Position numbers and translations under genes: made by a program
DNA from: Rhodoblastus sp. 17X3
GTDB lineage: Bacteria; Pseudomonadota; Alphaproteobacteria; Rhizobiales; Beijerinckiaceae
Reading direction: 5' to 3'
NCBI RefSeq assembly: GCF_030056575.1
Contig: NZ_JASHHX010000011.1
Location: forward strand, 1 to 64,000
Length of the DNA: 64,000 bases
In this document: piece by piece, positions 1 to 10,380 of the stretch
How positions within the stretch are numbered: the stretch's first letter is position 1
How the letters are laid out: each line of letters begins with the position of its first letter
Notes under the pieces: generated by a model
The model's input: the letters and a program-made list of their open reading frames with translations, nothing else
Told to the model about the DNA's origin: nothing
Databases searched by the model: none

Positions 1-292
1 GGCCCTCGTTCCGAATTTCAGGCGGTAGAATCCAACGAGGGCGCTGCATAGAAGGCTTTCAGCCCAACTTCAAGAGCCAAATCGCCTAAAACGAAGCCTA
101 TCTGGCGCGGGCGTCCGGCGGCGCGAAATCCTCGACCCTTCCCTATCCCGCTGTTTCAGCGCGCGTTTCGCTCTACTGAGCTGAACCGGCGCGCCCGCCT
201 TTACAACTTCCTTATGCGCCAAGGTCTCCTTCCGCATCGAAATTTGACGTGAGTTTCGTCAGATTCCGCGCCGCAACACGAAAGGAAACGCC
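1..292. other. Region upstream of the kdp operon
   Basis: I see no convincing gene here. There is a 9-bp inverted repeat at 2-10 and 34-42 (arms GCCCTCGTT / AACGAGGGC, 23-base spacer), which could be the remains of a terminator or RNA stem. A perfect 5-bp dyad, TGACG-N7-CGTCA, lies at 245-261, about 30 bases before the first small ORF of the kdp operon, and is a candidate operator. No experimental or family knowledge ties it to KdpE. Confidence 0.35.
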
Positions 293-376
293 ATGTCTGA
301 TCTTGGCTATCTGGGCCTTGGACTGGCCCTGCTCGCGGCTCTGGCGCTCTACGCCAAAGCCCTGGCCCGCGCCTGA
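293..376 (+). CDS. 27-residue hydrophobic small protein at the head of the kdp operon, unrecognised
   Basis: This short ATG ORF begins [17 protein letters not shown] and ends with a basic tail (YAKALARA), so it would form one membrane helix with its positive end probably in the cytoplasm. A good ribosome binding site (AAAGGAA) precedes it, and its stop is 11 bases before the start of kdpF. KdpF is itself a single-helix peptide that stabilises the Kdp complex, so a second peptide of the same type in the same transcript is a reasonable candidate for an extra Kdp subunit or assembly factor. I do not recognise it as a named family. The function is inference; that it is translated is likely from the ribosome binding site, position and composition. 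Confidence 0.55.
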   Translation: MSDLGYLGLGLALLAALALYAKALARA

Positions 377-387
377 AGGAGGCCGCG

Positions 388-474
388 ATGTTCGAACCCA
401 TCCTCGGCCTGATCGTGGCCGTCCTGCTCGGGGTCTACCTCGTCTTCGCCCTGCTCAATCCCGAGCGCTTCTGA
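388..474 (+). CDS. kdpF: K+-transporting ATPase small subunit KdpF
   Basis: This is a 28-residue single-helix membrane peptide starting [15 protein letters not shown] and ending LNPERF, the typical KdpF C-terminus. The known role of KdpF is to stabilise the KdpFABC complex like a lipid-like subunit. A strong Shine-Dalgarno (AAGGAGG) overlaps the stop of the preceding 27-residue ORF. The kdpA start follows 17 bases after the stop, so the gene is clearly in the kdp operon. Confidence 0.9.
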   Translation: MFEPILGLIVAVLLGVYLVFALLNPERF

Positions 475-491
475 ATTTTCCGGAGTTCGCC

Positions 492-2201
492 ATGACCATT
501 TCCGGCTGGCTGCAAATCGGCCTGATCCTCGGCCTCGCCGCGCTCACGGCGCGGCCGCTCGGCCTTTATATGGCGCGCGTCTTTTCCGGCGAGCGCACCT
601 TCCTCACCCCCGCCCTTGGCCCGATCGAGCGTCTGTTCTACCGGCTCGCAGGGGTTTCCCCTGAACGCGAGCAGGGCTGGCTAGCCTATACGCTTGCCAT
701 GCTGGCGTTTTCGGCGGCGGGCTTCGCGTCGCTTTACGCTATCCTGCGGCTGCAGGCCTTCCTGCCGCTCAATCCGCAGGGCTTCGACAATGTCCCGCCC
801 GATCTCGCCTTCAACACCGCCATCAGCTTCCTGACCAACACCAATTGGCAGGCCTATGGCGGCGAGACGACCATGAGTCATTTCTCGCAAATGGCGGGTC
901 TGGCGGTGCATAACTTCCTGTCCGCCGCGACGGGCATCGCGCTGGCGCTGGCCGTGACCCGCGCCTTCAGTCGCGCCAGCGCCATATCCCTGGGCAATTT
1001 CTGGGTCGATATGACCCGCGCAACTCTCTATGTGCTGCTGCCGATCAGCCTGCTGCTGGCCCTCGCCTTGCTTGCGACCGGCGCGCCGCAGACGCTGGCC
1101 GGATCGGTCGAGGCGACGACGCTGGAAGGCGCCAAACAGACCATCGCGCTCGGCCCCATGGCCAGCCAGGAGGCGATCAAGCAGCTCGGCACAAATGGCG
1201 GCGGCTTCTTCAACGCCAATTCCGCGCATCCATTCGAGAACCCCGGCGCGCTCGCCAATCTGCTGCAGATCTGGTCGATGCTGGCGGTTTCCCTTGGCCT
1301 GCTGATCATGTTCGGGCGCATGGTTGGATCGGAAAGGCAGGGCTGGGCTTTCTTCAAGGTCGTGGGCGTACTGCTGGTCGCCGGCGTCGCTGTGGTCTAC
1401 TGGGCTGAAAGCGCGGGCAATCCGCTGCTGACCCAGTTCGGCCTCGATCCCGCCAATGGCAATATGGAGGGCAAGGAGCTGCGCTTCGGCGTCGCGCTGT
1501 CCTCGCTGTTCGCGGCGGTCACCACAGGCCTGTCCTGCGGCGCGGTCAACGCCATGCATGACTCGCTGACCCCGCTCGGCGGCCTTGTTCCGATGTTCCT
1601 GATCCAGCTTGGCGAGGTTCTGCCGGGCGGCGTCGGTTCGGGCCTTTACGGGCTGGTGGTCTTCGCCATTCTCTCGGTGTTTGTCGCCGGGCTGATGGTC
1701 GGCCGCACGCCGGAATTTCTCGGCAAGAAGATCGAATCCCGCGAGATCAAGCTCGCCATGCTGGCGGTGCTGATCCTGCCGCTCGCCATCCTCGGCTTCT
1801 CCGCCGTGGCGGCGGTGCTCCCCGCGGCCCTGTCGAGCCTCGCCAACAGCGGCCCGCACGGCCTGTCGGAAATCCTCTACGCCTATACCTCGTCAGCCGG
1901 CAATAACGGGTCCGCCTTCGCCGGTCTGAGCGCCAACACGCCGTGGTGGAACATCACCACCGCGCTCGCCATGGCGCTGGGGCGCTTCGGCTATGTCGTG
2001 CCGGTCATGGCCATCGCAGGCTCCATTGCCGCAAAGAAGAAGGCGGCGGTCTCGGCGGGAACCTTCCCGACCGATGGCGGCCTGTTCGTCGGCCTCGTTG
2101 TCGGCGTCATCCTGATCGTCGGCGGCCTGCAATTCTTCCCCGCCCTCGCCCTCGGTCCGATCGTGGAGCACGTCCTGATGCTCGCCGGCAAGACGTTTTG
2201 A
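492..2201 (+). CDS. kdpA: K+-transporting ATPase subunit KdpA
   Basis: This 569-residue integral membrane protein is the K+-selecting channel subunit of the KdpFABC P-type ATPase, which scavenges K+ at low external concentration. It is related to SKT-type channels and has the conserved selectivity loops: [11 protein letters not shown] near residues 234-244 and a GNNGSAFAG segment in the C-terminal half. The ATG at 492 was chosen because it directly follows kdpF and opens with the family's usual N-terminus ([10 protein letters not shown]). The longer open frame to 249 runs through kdpF and the small ORF in another frame and is not plausible. The length matches the family. An unusually long, structured gap separates it from kdpB. 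Confidence 0.97.
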   Translation: MTISGWLQIGLILGLAALTARPLGLYMARVFSGERTFLTPALGPIERLFYRLAGVSPEREQGWLAYTLAMLAFSAAGFASLYAILRLQAFLPLNPQGFDNVPPDLAFNTAISFLTNTNWQAYGGETTMSHFSQMAGLAVHNFLSAATGIALALAVTRAFSRASAISLGNFWVDMTRATLYVLLPISLLLALALLATGAPQTLAGSVEATTLEGAKQTIALGPMASQEAIKQLGTNGGGFFNANSAHPFENPGALANLLQIWSMLAVSLGLLIMFGRMVGSERQGWAFFKVVGVLLVAGVAVVYWAESAGNPLLTQFGLDPANGNMEGKELRFGVALSSLFAAVTTGLSCGAVNAMHDSLTPLGGLVPMFLIQLGEVLPGGVGSGLYGLVVFAILSVFVAGLMVGRTPEFLGKKIESREIKLAMLAVLILPLAILGFSAVAAVLPAALSSLANSGPHGLSEILYAYTSSAGNNGSAFAGLSANTPWWNITTALAMALGRFGYVVPVMAIAGSIAAKKKAAVSAGTFPTDGGLFVGLVVGVILIVGGLQFFPALALGPIVEHVLMLAGKTF

Positions 2202-2203
2202 CA

Positions 2204-2317
2204 CCGAGGCGTCAGCCTCGGCCAGGCCCGAACGGGCCGTAGGGCGTTTGCCAAACGCCCGTCTGACGACGGGCCGCCGAGCTGACGCGAGGGGCGCCGG
2301 CCGCGAAAGGCGACCGG
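2204..2317 (+). repeat. Structured kdpA-kdpB intercistronic segment with composite repeat copy A
   Basis: Three hairpins follow the kdpA stop directly: CCGAGGC/GCCTCGG at 2204-2221, GGCC(CGAACG)GGCC at 2225-2238 and GGGCGTTT/AAACGCCC at 2242-2260. They are followed by a core containing GCCGAGCTGACGCGAGGGGC (about 2274-2295) and a last dyad, CCGGCCGC-gaaag-GCGACCGG, at 2297-2317. The hairpin-core-dyad order recurs after purB and after the NTF2-like gene, so this is the first of three copies and the most diverged. It lies inside an operon, where it could stabilise or process the mRNA and tune the KdpA:KdpB ratio; that role is inference. Confidence 0.6.
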
Positions 2318-2334
2318 AAAATAAGGAAACAGCA

Positions 2335-4416
<2,082 letters not shown>

Positions 4417-4426
4417 GGAGACCGAC

Positions 4427-5026
4427 ATGCTCACGCATCTTCGTCCGGCATTGGTCATGCTGGTCCTGTTCACCGCCCTCACCGGCCTCGCCTATCCGCT
4501 CGCGCTGACCGGAATCGCCTCCGTCCTGTTCCCCTGGCAGGCGGGCGGCTCGCTGATCCTGCGCGACGGCAAGATCGTCGGCTCGGCTCTCGTCGGCCAG
4601 AACTTCACCTCGCCGACATATTTCCAGTCGCGGCCCTCCGCGACCAGCGCGCCGGACCCCAACGACGCCAGCAAGACCATCGACGCGCCCTATAACGCCG
4701 TCAATTCCGGCGGCTCCAACCTCGGCCCGACCAGCAAGGCGCTGATCAACCGCGTCAAAGCGGCGGCGGACGCCAAGCGCGAGGCGGGCTGGACCGGCCT
4801 GCTGCCCGCGGACGCGCTGACGACATCAGCCTCGGGCCTCGATCCGGACATCTCGCCCGAGAACGCGCTGCTGCAGGCGCCCGCCGTGGCCAGGGCGCGC
4901 GGCATTGACGCGGCCAAGGCGCGCGACCTCGTGCTGGCCCATGTCGAAAAGCCCTGGCTCGGCTTCTTCGGCGAGCCGCGCGTCAATGTGCTCTTGCTAA
5001 ACCTGGCGCTCGACGCGCAAAAATAA
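4427..5026 (+). CDS. kdpC: K+-transporting ATPase subunit KdpC
   Basis: This 199-residue protein has one N-terminal membrane helix (about residues 8-30) and a large periplasmic domain, as expected for KdpC, the subunit that assists ATP binding and assembly of KdpFABC. The conserved YFQSRPS, AYNAVNSGGSNLGPTS-like and DPDISPENA motifs are recognisable. The ATG at 4427 is preceded by TGAGGAG at the end of kdpB, so translation is probably coupled. The upstream in-frame extension is kdpB sequence and was excluded. kdpD starts 4 bases after the stop. Confidence 0.97.
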   Translation: MLTHLRPALVMLVLFTALTGLAYPLALTGIASVLFPWQAGGSLILRDGKIVGSALVGQNFTSPTYFQSRPSATSAPDPNDASKTIDAPYNAVNSGGSNLGPTSKALINRVKAAADAKREAGWTGLLPADALTTSASGLDPDISPENALLQAPAVARARGIDAAKARDLVLAHVEKPWLGFFGEPRVNVLLLNLALDAQK

Positions 5027-5029
5027 GGC

Positions 5030-7750
5030 ATGGCGACGGAGCGCGAACGCGACCGCCGCCCTGATCCCGAGGCGCTGCTGGCGCTGGCGGGAAAGGAAGG
5101 GCGCGGCAAATTGAAGGTCTTCCTCGGCGCCGCCCCCGGCGTCGGGAAGACCTATGCCATGCTGGCCGGCGCCCGGCGGCTCAAGGCCGAGGGCGCCGAC
5201 ATCGTCATCGGCCTCGTCGAGACCCATGGCCGCGCGGAAACCGCCGCGCTACTTGAGGGCCAGGAAGTCCTGCCGCGAAAAAAGATCCCCTATCGCGGAC
5301 GAGAACTGGAGGAATTCGACATCGATGCGGCGCTGAAGCGCCGGCCCGCGCTGATCGTGGTGGACGAGCTCGCCCATAGCAACGCGCCGGACAGCCGCCA
5401 CCCCAAACGCTGGCAGGATATCGAGGAATTGCTCGGCGCCGGGCTGGATGTCTGGACCGCCCTCAACATCCAGCATCTCGAAAGCCTTGCCGAAGTCGTC
5501 AGCCGCGTGACCGGCGTCGCCGTTCGCGAGACGGTGCCGGACGGGGTGCTGCAACGCGCCGACGACGTCGTGCTGGTGGACATCACCCCCGACGAACTGA
5601 TCCAGCGCCTTCAGGAAGGCAAGGTCTATCTGCCCGAAACAGCGCGGCGGGCGACGCAGAATTTCTTCTCGGCGCGCAATCTCACCGCCCTGCGCGAACT
5701 GGCCCTGCGCAGCACCGCCGACCGCGTCGACGACCAGATGGTCGATTACCTGCGCCAGAACGCCATCGAAGGGCCGTGGGACACGTCCGACCATCTGCTG
5801 GTCTGCATCGGCGCGGATTTTCAGGCCGAGATGGTCGTGCGCGCGGGCGGGCGGCTGGCGACGCGGCTCAACGCCTCATGGGTCGTCGCCCATGTCGCGC
5901 CGGAAGGCCATGAGGAGTCCGACCCGGCCAAGGTGCGCTTCGTGGACGAGGCCTTTCGTCTCGGCGAGCGGCTTGGCGCAGAAACGGTGCGACTCGCGGC
6001 CTCCGACATGGTGGCCGAAATCCTGCGCCATGCGCGGCGCGAGAACTTCACGCAGATCGTCGTCAGCCGTGCGCGCGGCCGTTTTTGGAAGCATTGGCTC
6101 GGCCGCGATTTCGCTTATGAAATGGTGCGGCAATCCAGGGACATTCCCGTCCTCGTCATCGCCGCGCCGGAGGCGCCCGCGCCCAAACCACGGCGGATCA
6201 GCCTGAAGCTCCGCGCAAGCGAGCGTCGCCGCCTCGGCGCCGGCCTTGCGGGAGCCATCCTCGCCGTGGCGCTGGCTGTCGGCGCGGGCGAGGCGCTGAA
6301 CGCCTGGCTGCGCCTGCCCAATCTGTCGATGGTCTTTCTGCTCGCGGTTCTGGTCTGCGCGGAGCGTTTCGGCCTCTGGTCGGCCATTGCGGCGTCGTTT
6401 CTGTCCTTTCTCGCCTATAATTTCTTCTTCATCGAGCCGCTCTACACGCTGACGATCGCCAAGCCGGAGGAACTGCTCTCGCTATTGGTCTTTCTGGTGG
6501 TCGCCGTGCTGACCGGCTCGCTCGCGGGCCGCGTCCACGACCAATCCGAATTCGTGCGGCGCCGCGCTGAAAACTCCGAACTGCTCTACGCCTTCTCGCG
6601 CAAGCTTTCCGCCGCGCCGACTCTCGACGACGCGCTCTGGGCGGCAGCCGCGCATCTGCAGCGCGTCCAGGGCGGCCATATCCTTTTCCTGCTGCCCGAG
6701 GGCGACGAGTTGCGGCTGGCCGCCGCCTGGCCCCCGATGGACGAACTTTCCCCCGGCGAGATGAGCGCGGCGCGCTGGGCTTTTTCGAAGCGCGTGGCTG
6801 CAGGCTGGCGCACCGACACCTTGCCCAATCTCGCCTTCCAGTTCCGGCCACTCGTCACGCCGCGCGGCGTCGCGGGCGTGTGCGGCTTTCAGCCCAAGGC
6901 GCCGGACGAGCCGGTTTCGCCCGAGGACGAGCGGGCGCTCACCGCAATGCTGGAGCAGACCGCCATCGCCATCGACCGCTCGCTGCTGGTCGGCGAGGCG
7001 GTGCGCAGCGCGGCGCTGGAAGAAAACGAGAAATTGCGCACCACCCTGCTCTCCTCACTGTCGCACGACCTCAAGACGCCGCTTTCCTCCATCACCGGCG
7101 CTGTGACGACCTTGCGCCAGCTTGGCGACAGGATGCCGGCCGAGGACCGCCGCGACCTGCTCGCCTCCATCGAGGAAGAGGCCGCGCGGCTCAATCGTTT
7201 CGTGGGCAATCTGCTCGACATGTCGCGGCTGGAATCCGGGGCGGTCAAGGTGCGCGCGGACTTTCTCGACCCCGCCGAAATCGTGCGCGGCGCCGTCGAG
7301 CGCTGCCGCAAGGCCTTTCCCGGCATGCGCATCGAAACCTCGCTGGCGCGCGACCTCCCCTTCATTCGCGGCGACGCCAGCCTGCTGGAGCAGGCGCTGT
7401 TCAACCTGCTCGACAACGCCCATAAATATGGCGGCGAGACCGGCGCGACTGTCCACGCCCGGCAGGAAGGGGCGGACGTCGTCATCTCGGTCACGGACGA
7501 AGGCCCGGGGGTCAAGCCCGCCGATCTCGAACGGATCTTCGAGAAATTCTATCGCGGCGGCAGGACGGACGGCCGCAAGGCCGGCACCGGCCTTGGCCTT
7601 TCGATCTGCAAGGGGCTGGTCGAGGCGATGGGCGGAAAGATCGAGGCGCAGAGCCCCGCCCTGCGCCGTCGCGGGACCAGGCTGCTGGTGCGCTTTCCCG
7701 CCGCCCAGCTGGACAGGGAAAAGGGCGCGGACAAGGAGAAAAAGGCATGA
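5030..7750 (+). CDS. kdpD: Osmosensitive K+ channel sensor histidine kinase KdpD
   Basis: This 906-residue sensor kinase controls kdp expression with KdpE. Order of domains: an N-terminal KdpD domain with a Walker A motif GAAPGVGKT at about 33-41; a universal-stress-like domain (about 245-370); four closely spaced membrane helices (DUF4118 region, about 400-500); a GAF-like region; a HisKA box with SHDLKTPLSS and phospho-accepting His at about 679; and a C-terminal HATPase (NLLDNAHKYGG, then GTGLGLSICKGL). The length is typical (E. coli about 894). It sits 4 bases after kdpC and overlaps kdpE by 4 bases, so structural and regulatory genes probably share one transcript. Confidence 0.97.
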   Translation: MATERERDRRPDPEALLALAGKEGRGKLKVFLGAAPGVGKTYAMLAGARRLKAEGADIVIGLVETHGRAETAALLEGQEVLPRKKIPYRGRELEEFDIDAALKRRPALIVVDELAHSNAPDSRHPKRWQDIEELLGAGLDVWTALNIQHLESLAEVVSRVTGVAVRETVPDGVLQRADDVVLVDITPDELIQRLQEGKVYLPETARRATQNFFSARNLTALRELALRSTADRVDDQMVDYLRQNAIEGPWDTSDHLLVCIGADFQAEMVVRAGGRLATRLNASWVVAHVAPEGHEESDPAKVRFVDEAFRLGERLGAETVRLAASDMVAEILRHARRENFTQIVVSRARGRFWKHWLGRDFAYEMVRQSRDIPVLVIAAPEAPAPKPRRISLKLRASERRRLGAGLAGAILAVALAVGAGEALNAWLRLPNLSMVFLLAVLVCAERFGLWSAIAASFLSFLAYNFFFIEPLYTLTIAKPEELLSLLVFLVVAVLTGSLAGRVHDQSEFVRRRAENSELLYAFSRKLSAAPTLDDALWAAAAHLQRVQGGHILFLLPEGDELRLAAAWPPMDELSPGEMSAARWAFSKRVAAGWRTDTLPNLAFQFRPLVTPRGVAGVCGFQPKAPDEPVSPEDERALTAMLEQTAIAIDRSLLVGEAVRSAALEENEKLRTTLLSSLSHDLKTPLSSITGAVTTLRQLGDRMPAEDRRDLLASIEEEAARLNRFVGNLLDMSRLESGAVKVRADFLDPAEIVRGAVERCRKAFPGMRIETSLARDLPFIRGDASLLEQALFNLLDNAHKYGGETGATVHARQEGADVVISVTDEGPGVKPADLERIFEKFYRGGRTDGRKAGTGLGLSICKGLVEAMGGKIEAQSPALRRRGTRLLVRFPAAQLDREKGADKEKKA

Positions 7751-8439
7751 AGACCCGCGTGCTGGTCGTCGACGACGAGGCGCCAATCCAGCGTTTTCTC
7801 CGCCCCGCTTTGCTGGCTTCGGGCTATGAGGCGCTGTCCGCGGAGACGGGCGCGCAGGCCTTGCGCCTTATCGCCACCGCCGCGCCGGACGTCATCGTGC
7901 TCGATCTCGGCCTGCCCGACATGGACGGCAAGGACGTGCTGGTCGAAGCGCGCAAATTCAGCAAAAGCCCAATCATCGTCCTTTCCGCGCGCGACCAGGA
8001 GACCGAGAAGATCGCTGCGCTCGATCTCGGCGCCGACGACTATGTGGAGAAGCCTTTCGCCATCGGCGAGTTTCTCGCCCGCCTGCGCGCCGCCTTGCGC
8101 CACGCCGCGCCCGACCACGCCCCCGCCCTGCGCTACGAGGCCGAGGGGGTCGTGGCCGATCTCGACAAGCGCCGCGTCACGCGTGACGGCCAAAGCCTGA
8201 AGCTCACGCCCAAGGAATTCGACCTGCTCACCGTGCTCGTTCGCCATGCCGGGCGGGTGGTGACCCACCGCCAGATCCTCGCCGCCGTCTGGGGCCCGGC
8301 CCATGCGGACGACACGCAATATCTGAGGGTCTTCGTCGGCCAATTGCGCGCCAAGATCGAACCCAATCCGGACGTCCCGCGCCTGATTCTGACCGAGCCG
8401 GGCATCGGCTACCGGCTGTGGACGCCGGAGGCCGCCTGA
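7747..8439 (+). CDS. kdpE: Two-component response regulator KdpE
   Basis: This 230-residue OmpR/PhoB-type regulator has a receiver domain with the acidic pocket VVDDE (residues 7-11), phosphoacceptor Asp at about 53 in VLDLGLPDMDG, and the conserved Lys in VEKPF. A C-terminal winged-helix DNA-binding domain follows (KLTPKEFDLLTVLVRHAGRVV). It is phosphorylated by KdpD and activates the kdp promoter under K+ limitation (family knowledge). The ATG overlaps the end of kdpD (ATGA), suggesting translational coupling. Confidence 0.97.
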   Translation: MKTRVLVVDDEAPIQRFLRPALLASGYEALSAETGAQALRLIATAAPDVIVLDLGLPDMDGKDVLVEARKFSKSPIIVLSARDQETEKIAALDLGADDYVEKPFAIGEFLARLRAALRHAAPDHAPALRYEAEGVVADLDKRRVTRDGQSLKLTPKEFDLLTVLVRHAGRVVTHRQILAAVWGPAHADDTQYLRVFVGQLRAKIEPNPDVPRLILTEPGIGYRLWTPEAA

Positions 8440-8453
8440 AAGGCGCATCAGGT

Positions 8454-8466
8454 TTTGTGACACAAA
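8454..8466. promoter_or_regulatory. Perfect palindrome upstream of hoxF
   Basis: TTTGTG-A-CACAAA is a perfect 13-base dyad located 127 bases before the hoxF start and 15 bases after the kdpE stop. It resembles half-sites of CRP/FNR-type or Rex-type redox regulators (TGTGA/TCACA), but spacing is too short for either consensus. It may be a hox operator; this is inference. Confidence 0.35.
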
Positions 8467-8546
8467 TACTTGATGACGCGAGACTTTTTTCGGGCTTGAT
8501 CGAGGTCATTCTCCAGCAGAGAGTTTGCGCCTACACATCAGGACGC

Positions 8547-8578
8547 AAGCTGAAGCGCCGCGAGAACGGGCGCAGCTT
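8547..8578 (+). promoter_or_regulatory. Stem-loop in the hoxF leader next to the ribosome binding site
   Basis: AAGCT (8547-8551) pairs with AGCTT (8574-8578), and GCGCC (8555-8559) pairs with GGCGC (8569-8573), around a loop of about nine bases. The stem ends 3 bases before the purine-rich ribosome binding site GGGAAGGGA (8581-8589) of hoxF. It could influence translation initiation; no riboswitch class is recognised. Confidence 0.35.
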
Positions 8579-8592
8579 GAGGGAAGGGACCT

Positions 8593-10380
8593 ATGGCCTC
8601 GATCGATTCCGCGCTGGAGCCAATTCTGGCCCGATATGGCCGCGAGCCTTCCGCCTTGCTGCAGATCCTGCGCGATGCGCAGGAGGCCTGCGACTGGATT
8701 TCGCCGACTGTGCGCGCCGAAGTGGCGCGGGCGCTGGATATTCCCGCGACGCAGATCGACTGCCTGACCCGCTTCTACGCGCATCTCTATGACGAGCCGC
8801 GCGGCAGATATCGCGTGCTGTTCTCCGACAACATCACCGACCGCATGGCCGACGCCCCGGCGCTGATGGCGCGCATGCTCGAGCAATTCGGGCTGGAGCC
8901 GGGCGAAGTTTCCCCCGATGGCCTCCTCAGCATCGCCACGACCTCCTGCACCGGGATGTGCGATCAAGGTCCGGCGCTGCTCGTCAACAATCGCGCCGTC
9001 ACCCGCATGACGCCCGAGCGCATTGACGCCATCAGCGCCCTGATCCGCGCACGCGCGCCGCTTGACGACTGGCCGTCGCATTTTTTCGAGGTGCATGACA
9101 ATATTCGCCGCGCCGACATCCTGCTCGGAGCGACCTGCGCCTCGGGCGAGGCCATTCGCGCGGCTTTGGCGCGCGGGCGCGACGGCATGTTCGCGGAGAT
9201 GAAGAAGTCCAACCTGCGCGGCCGCGGCGGCGCCGGCTTCACCACGGCGGTCAAATGGGAGGCCTGCCGCGACGCACCCGGCGAGGCGCGTTTCGTGATC
9301 TGCAACGCCGACGAGGGCGAACCCGGCACGTTCAAGGACCGCGTGCTGCTGCAATCCTATGCCGGCCGCGTGTTCGAGGGCATGGCCATCGCGGGCTATG
9401 TCACGGGCGCCAATAAGGGCTTTCTCTATCTGCGCGGCGAATATTCCTATCTGCGCGCGCCGCTGGAAGCGAAGCTCGCCGAAATGCGGCGTGAAAACCT
9501 GCTCGGCGACGCCATCTGCGGCGACGCCGGCTTTTCCTTCGACATAATGATCCATATGGGCGCGGGCGCCTATATCTGCGGCGAGGAGACCGCGCTGATC
9601 GAGTCGCTTGAGGGCAAGGCGGGCAAACCTCGCATCAGGCCGCCCTTCCCCGCGACCTACGGCTATCTCGGCCAGCCGACGGTCGTGAACAATGTCGAAA
9701 CGCTGTGCAAGGCGACCGAGATCGCGATCCAGGGCGGCGCCTTCTATGCCGGCCAAGGCACGCAACAATCGACCGGCACCAAGATCCTCTCCGTATCCGG
9801 CGATTGTGAGCGACCCGGCCTTTACGAATATCCGTTCGGGGTCAGCATCGCGCAGGTGCTGGAGGATTGCGGCGCGGAAGACGCCTTCGCGGTGCAGATC
9901 GGCGGCGCGGCTGGCAATTGTCTGGCGCCGCATGAGTTCGACCGCTGCATCGCCTTCGAGGACGTGCCCACCGCCGGCGCCTTCATGGTGTTTGGCCAGG
10001 GCCGCGACATGTTCGAGACGGCGCTGAATTTCGCAAACTTCTTCGAGCATGAAAGCTGCGGTTTCTGCACGCCCTGCCGGGTCGGCACCGCCATCGTGGC
10101 GCGGATGATGAACAAGATCGATGCGGGCCATGGCGCGCGCTACGAACTCAACGAATTGAACCGCCTCGACGTCCTGCTGCGCACGTCGAGCCATTGCGGG
10201 CTGGGGCAGTCGGCGACCATGGCGCTGCGCGACATGATGCAGAAATTCGCCCCCGCTTTCGAGCGCCGCCTGAGCCTGAAGGATTTCGAGCCCGGCTTCG
10301 ATCTCGACGCGGCCCTGGCCGAGGCCCGCGCGCTGACCGGCCGAGACGACGAAGCCGCCCATCTGGGAGCCGATTCATGA
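8593..10380 (+). CDS. hoxF: NAD-reducing hydrogenase diaphorase subunit HoxF
   Basis: This 595-residue flavoprotein is the NAD(H)-binding subunit of the soluble group 3d [NiFe] hydrogenase. It resembles complex I NuoE fused to NuoF. Residues 1-160 form a thioredoxin-like NuoE/HoxE-type domain with one Cys pair (C119, C123 in TSCTGMC). The FMN/NAD domain follows with GRGGAGFTTAVKW (about 211) and CNADEGEPGTFKDR. The C-terminal 4Fe-4S site has ESCGFCTPCRVGT (about 487) and a later HCGLG Cys. The usual first Cys pair of a NuoE-type 2Fe-2S site is not visible. The length fits known HoxF proteins (about 600). It overlaps hoxU by 4 bases and starts the hoxFUYHW operon. Confidence 0.95.
   Translation: MASIDSALEPILARYGREPSALLQILRDAQEACDWISPTVRAEVARALDIPATQIDCLTRFYAHLYDEPRGRYRVLFSDNITDRMADAPALMARMLEQFGLEPGEVSPDGLLSIATTSCTGMCDQGPALLVNNRAVTRMTPERIDAISALIRARAPLDDWPSHFFEVHDNIRRADILLGATCASGEAIRAALARGRDGMFAEMKKSNLRGRGGAGFTTAVKWEACRDAPGEARFVICNADEGEPGTFKDRVLLQSYAGRVFEGMAIAGYVTGANKGFLYLRGEYSYLRAPLEAKLAEMRRENLLGDAICGDAGFSFDIMIHMGAGAYICGEETALIESLEGKAGKPRIRPPFPATYGYLGQPTVVNNVETLCKATEIAIQGGAFYAGQGTQQSTGTKILSVSGDCERPGLYEYPFGVSIAQVLEDCGAEDAFAVQIGGAAGNCLAPHEFDRCIAFEDVPTAGAFMVFGQGRDMFETALNFANFFEHESCGFCTPCRVGTAIVARMMNKIDAGHGARYELNELNRLDVLLRTSSHCGLGQSATMALRDMMQKFAPAFERRLSLKDFEPGFDLDAALAEARALTGRDDEAAHLGADS

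Noticed and set aside
1-51. Possible start of a minus-strand gene (MQRPRWILPPEIR) running off the left edge
   Set aside because: Only 16 codons are visible, there is no ribosome binding site, and the segment overlaps an inverted repeat; not enough to support a gene.
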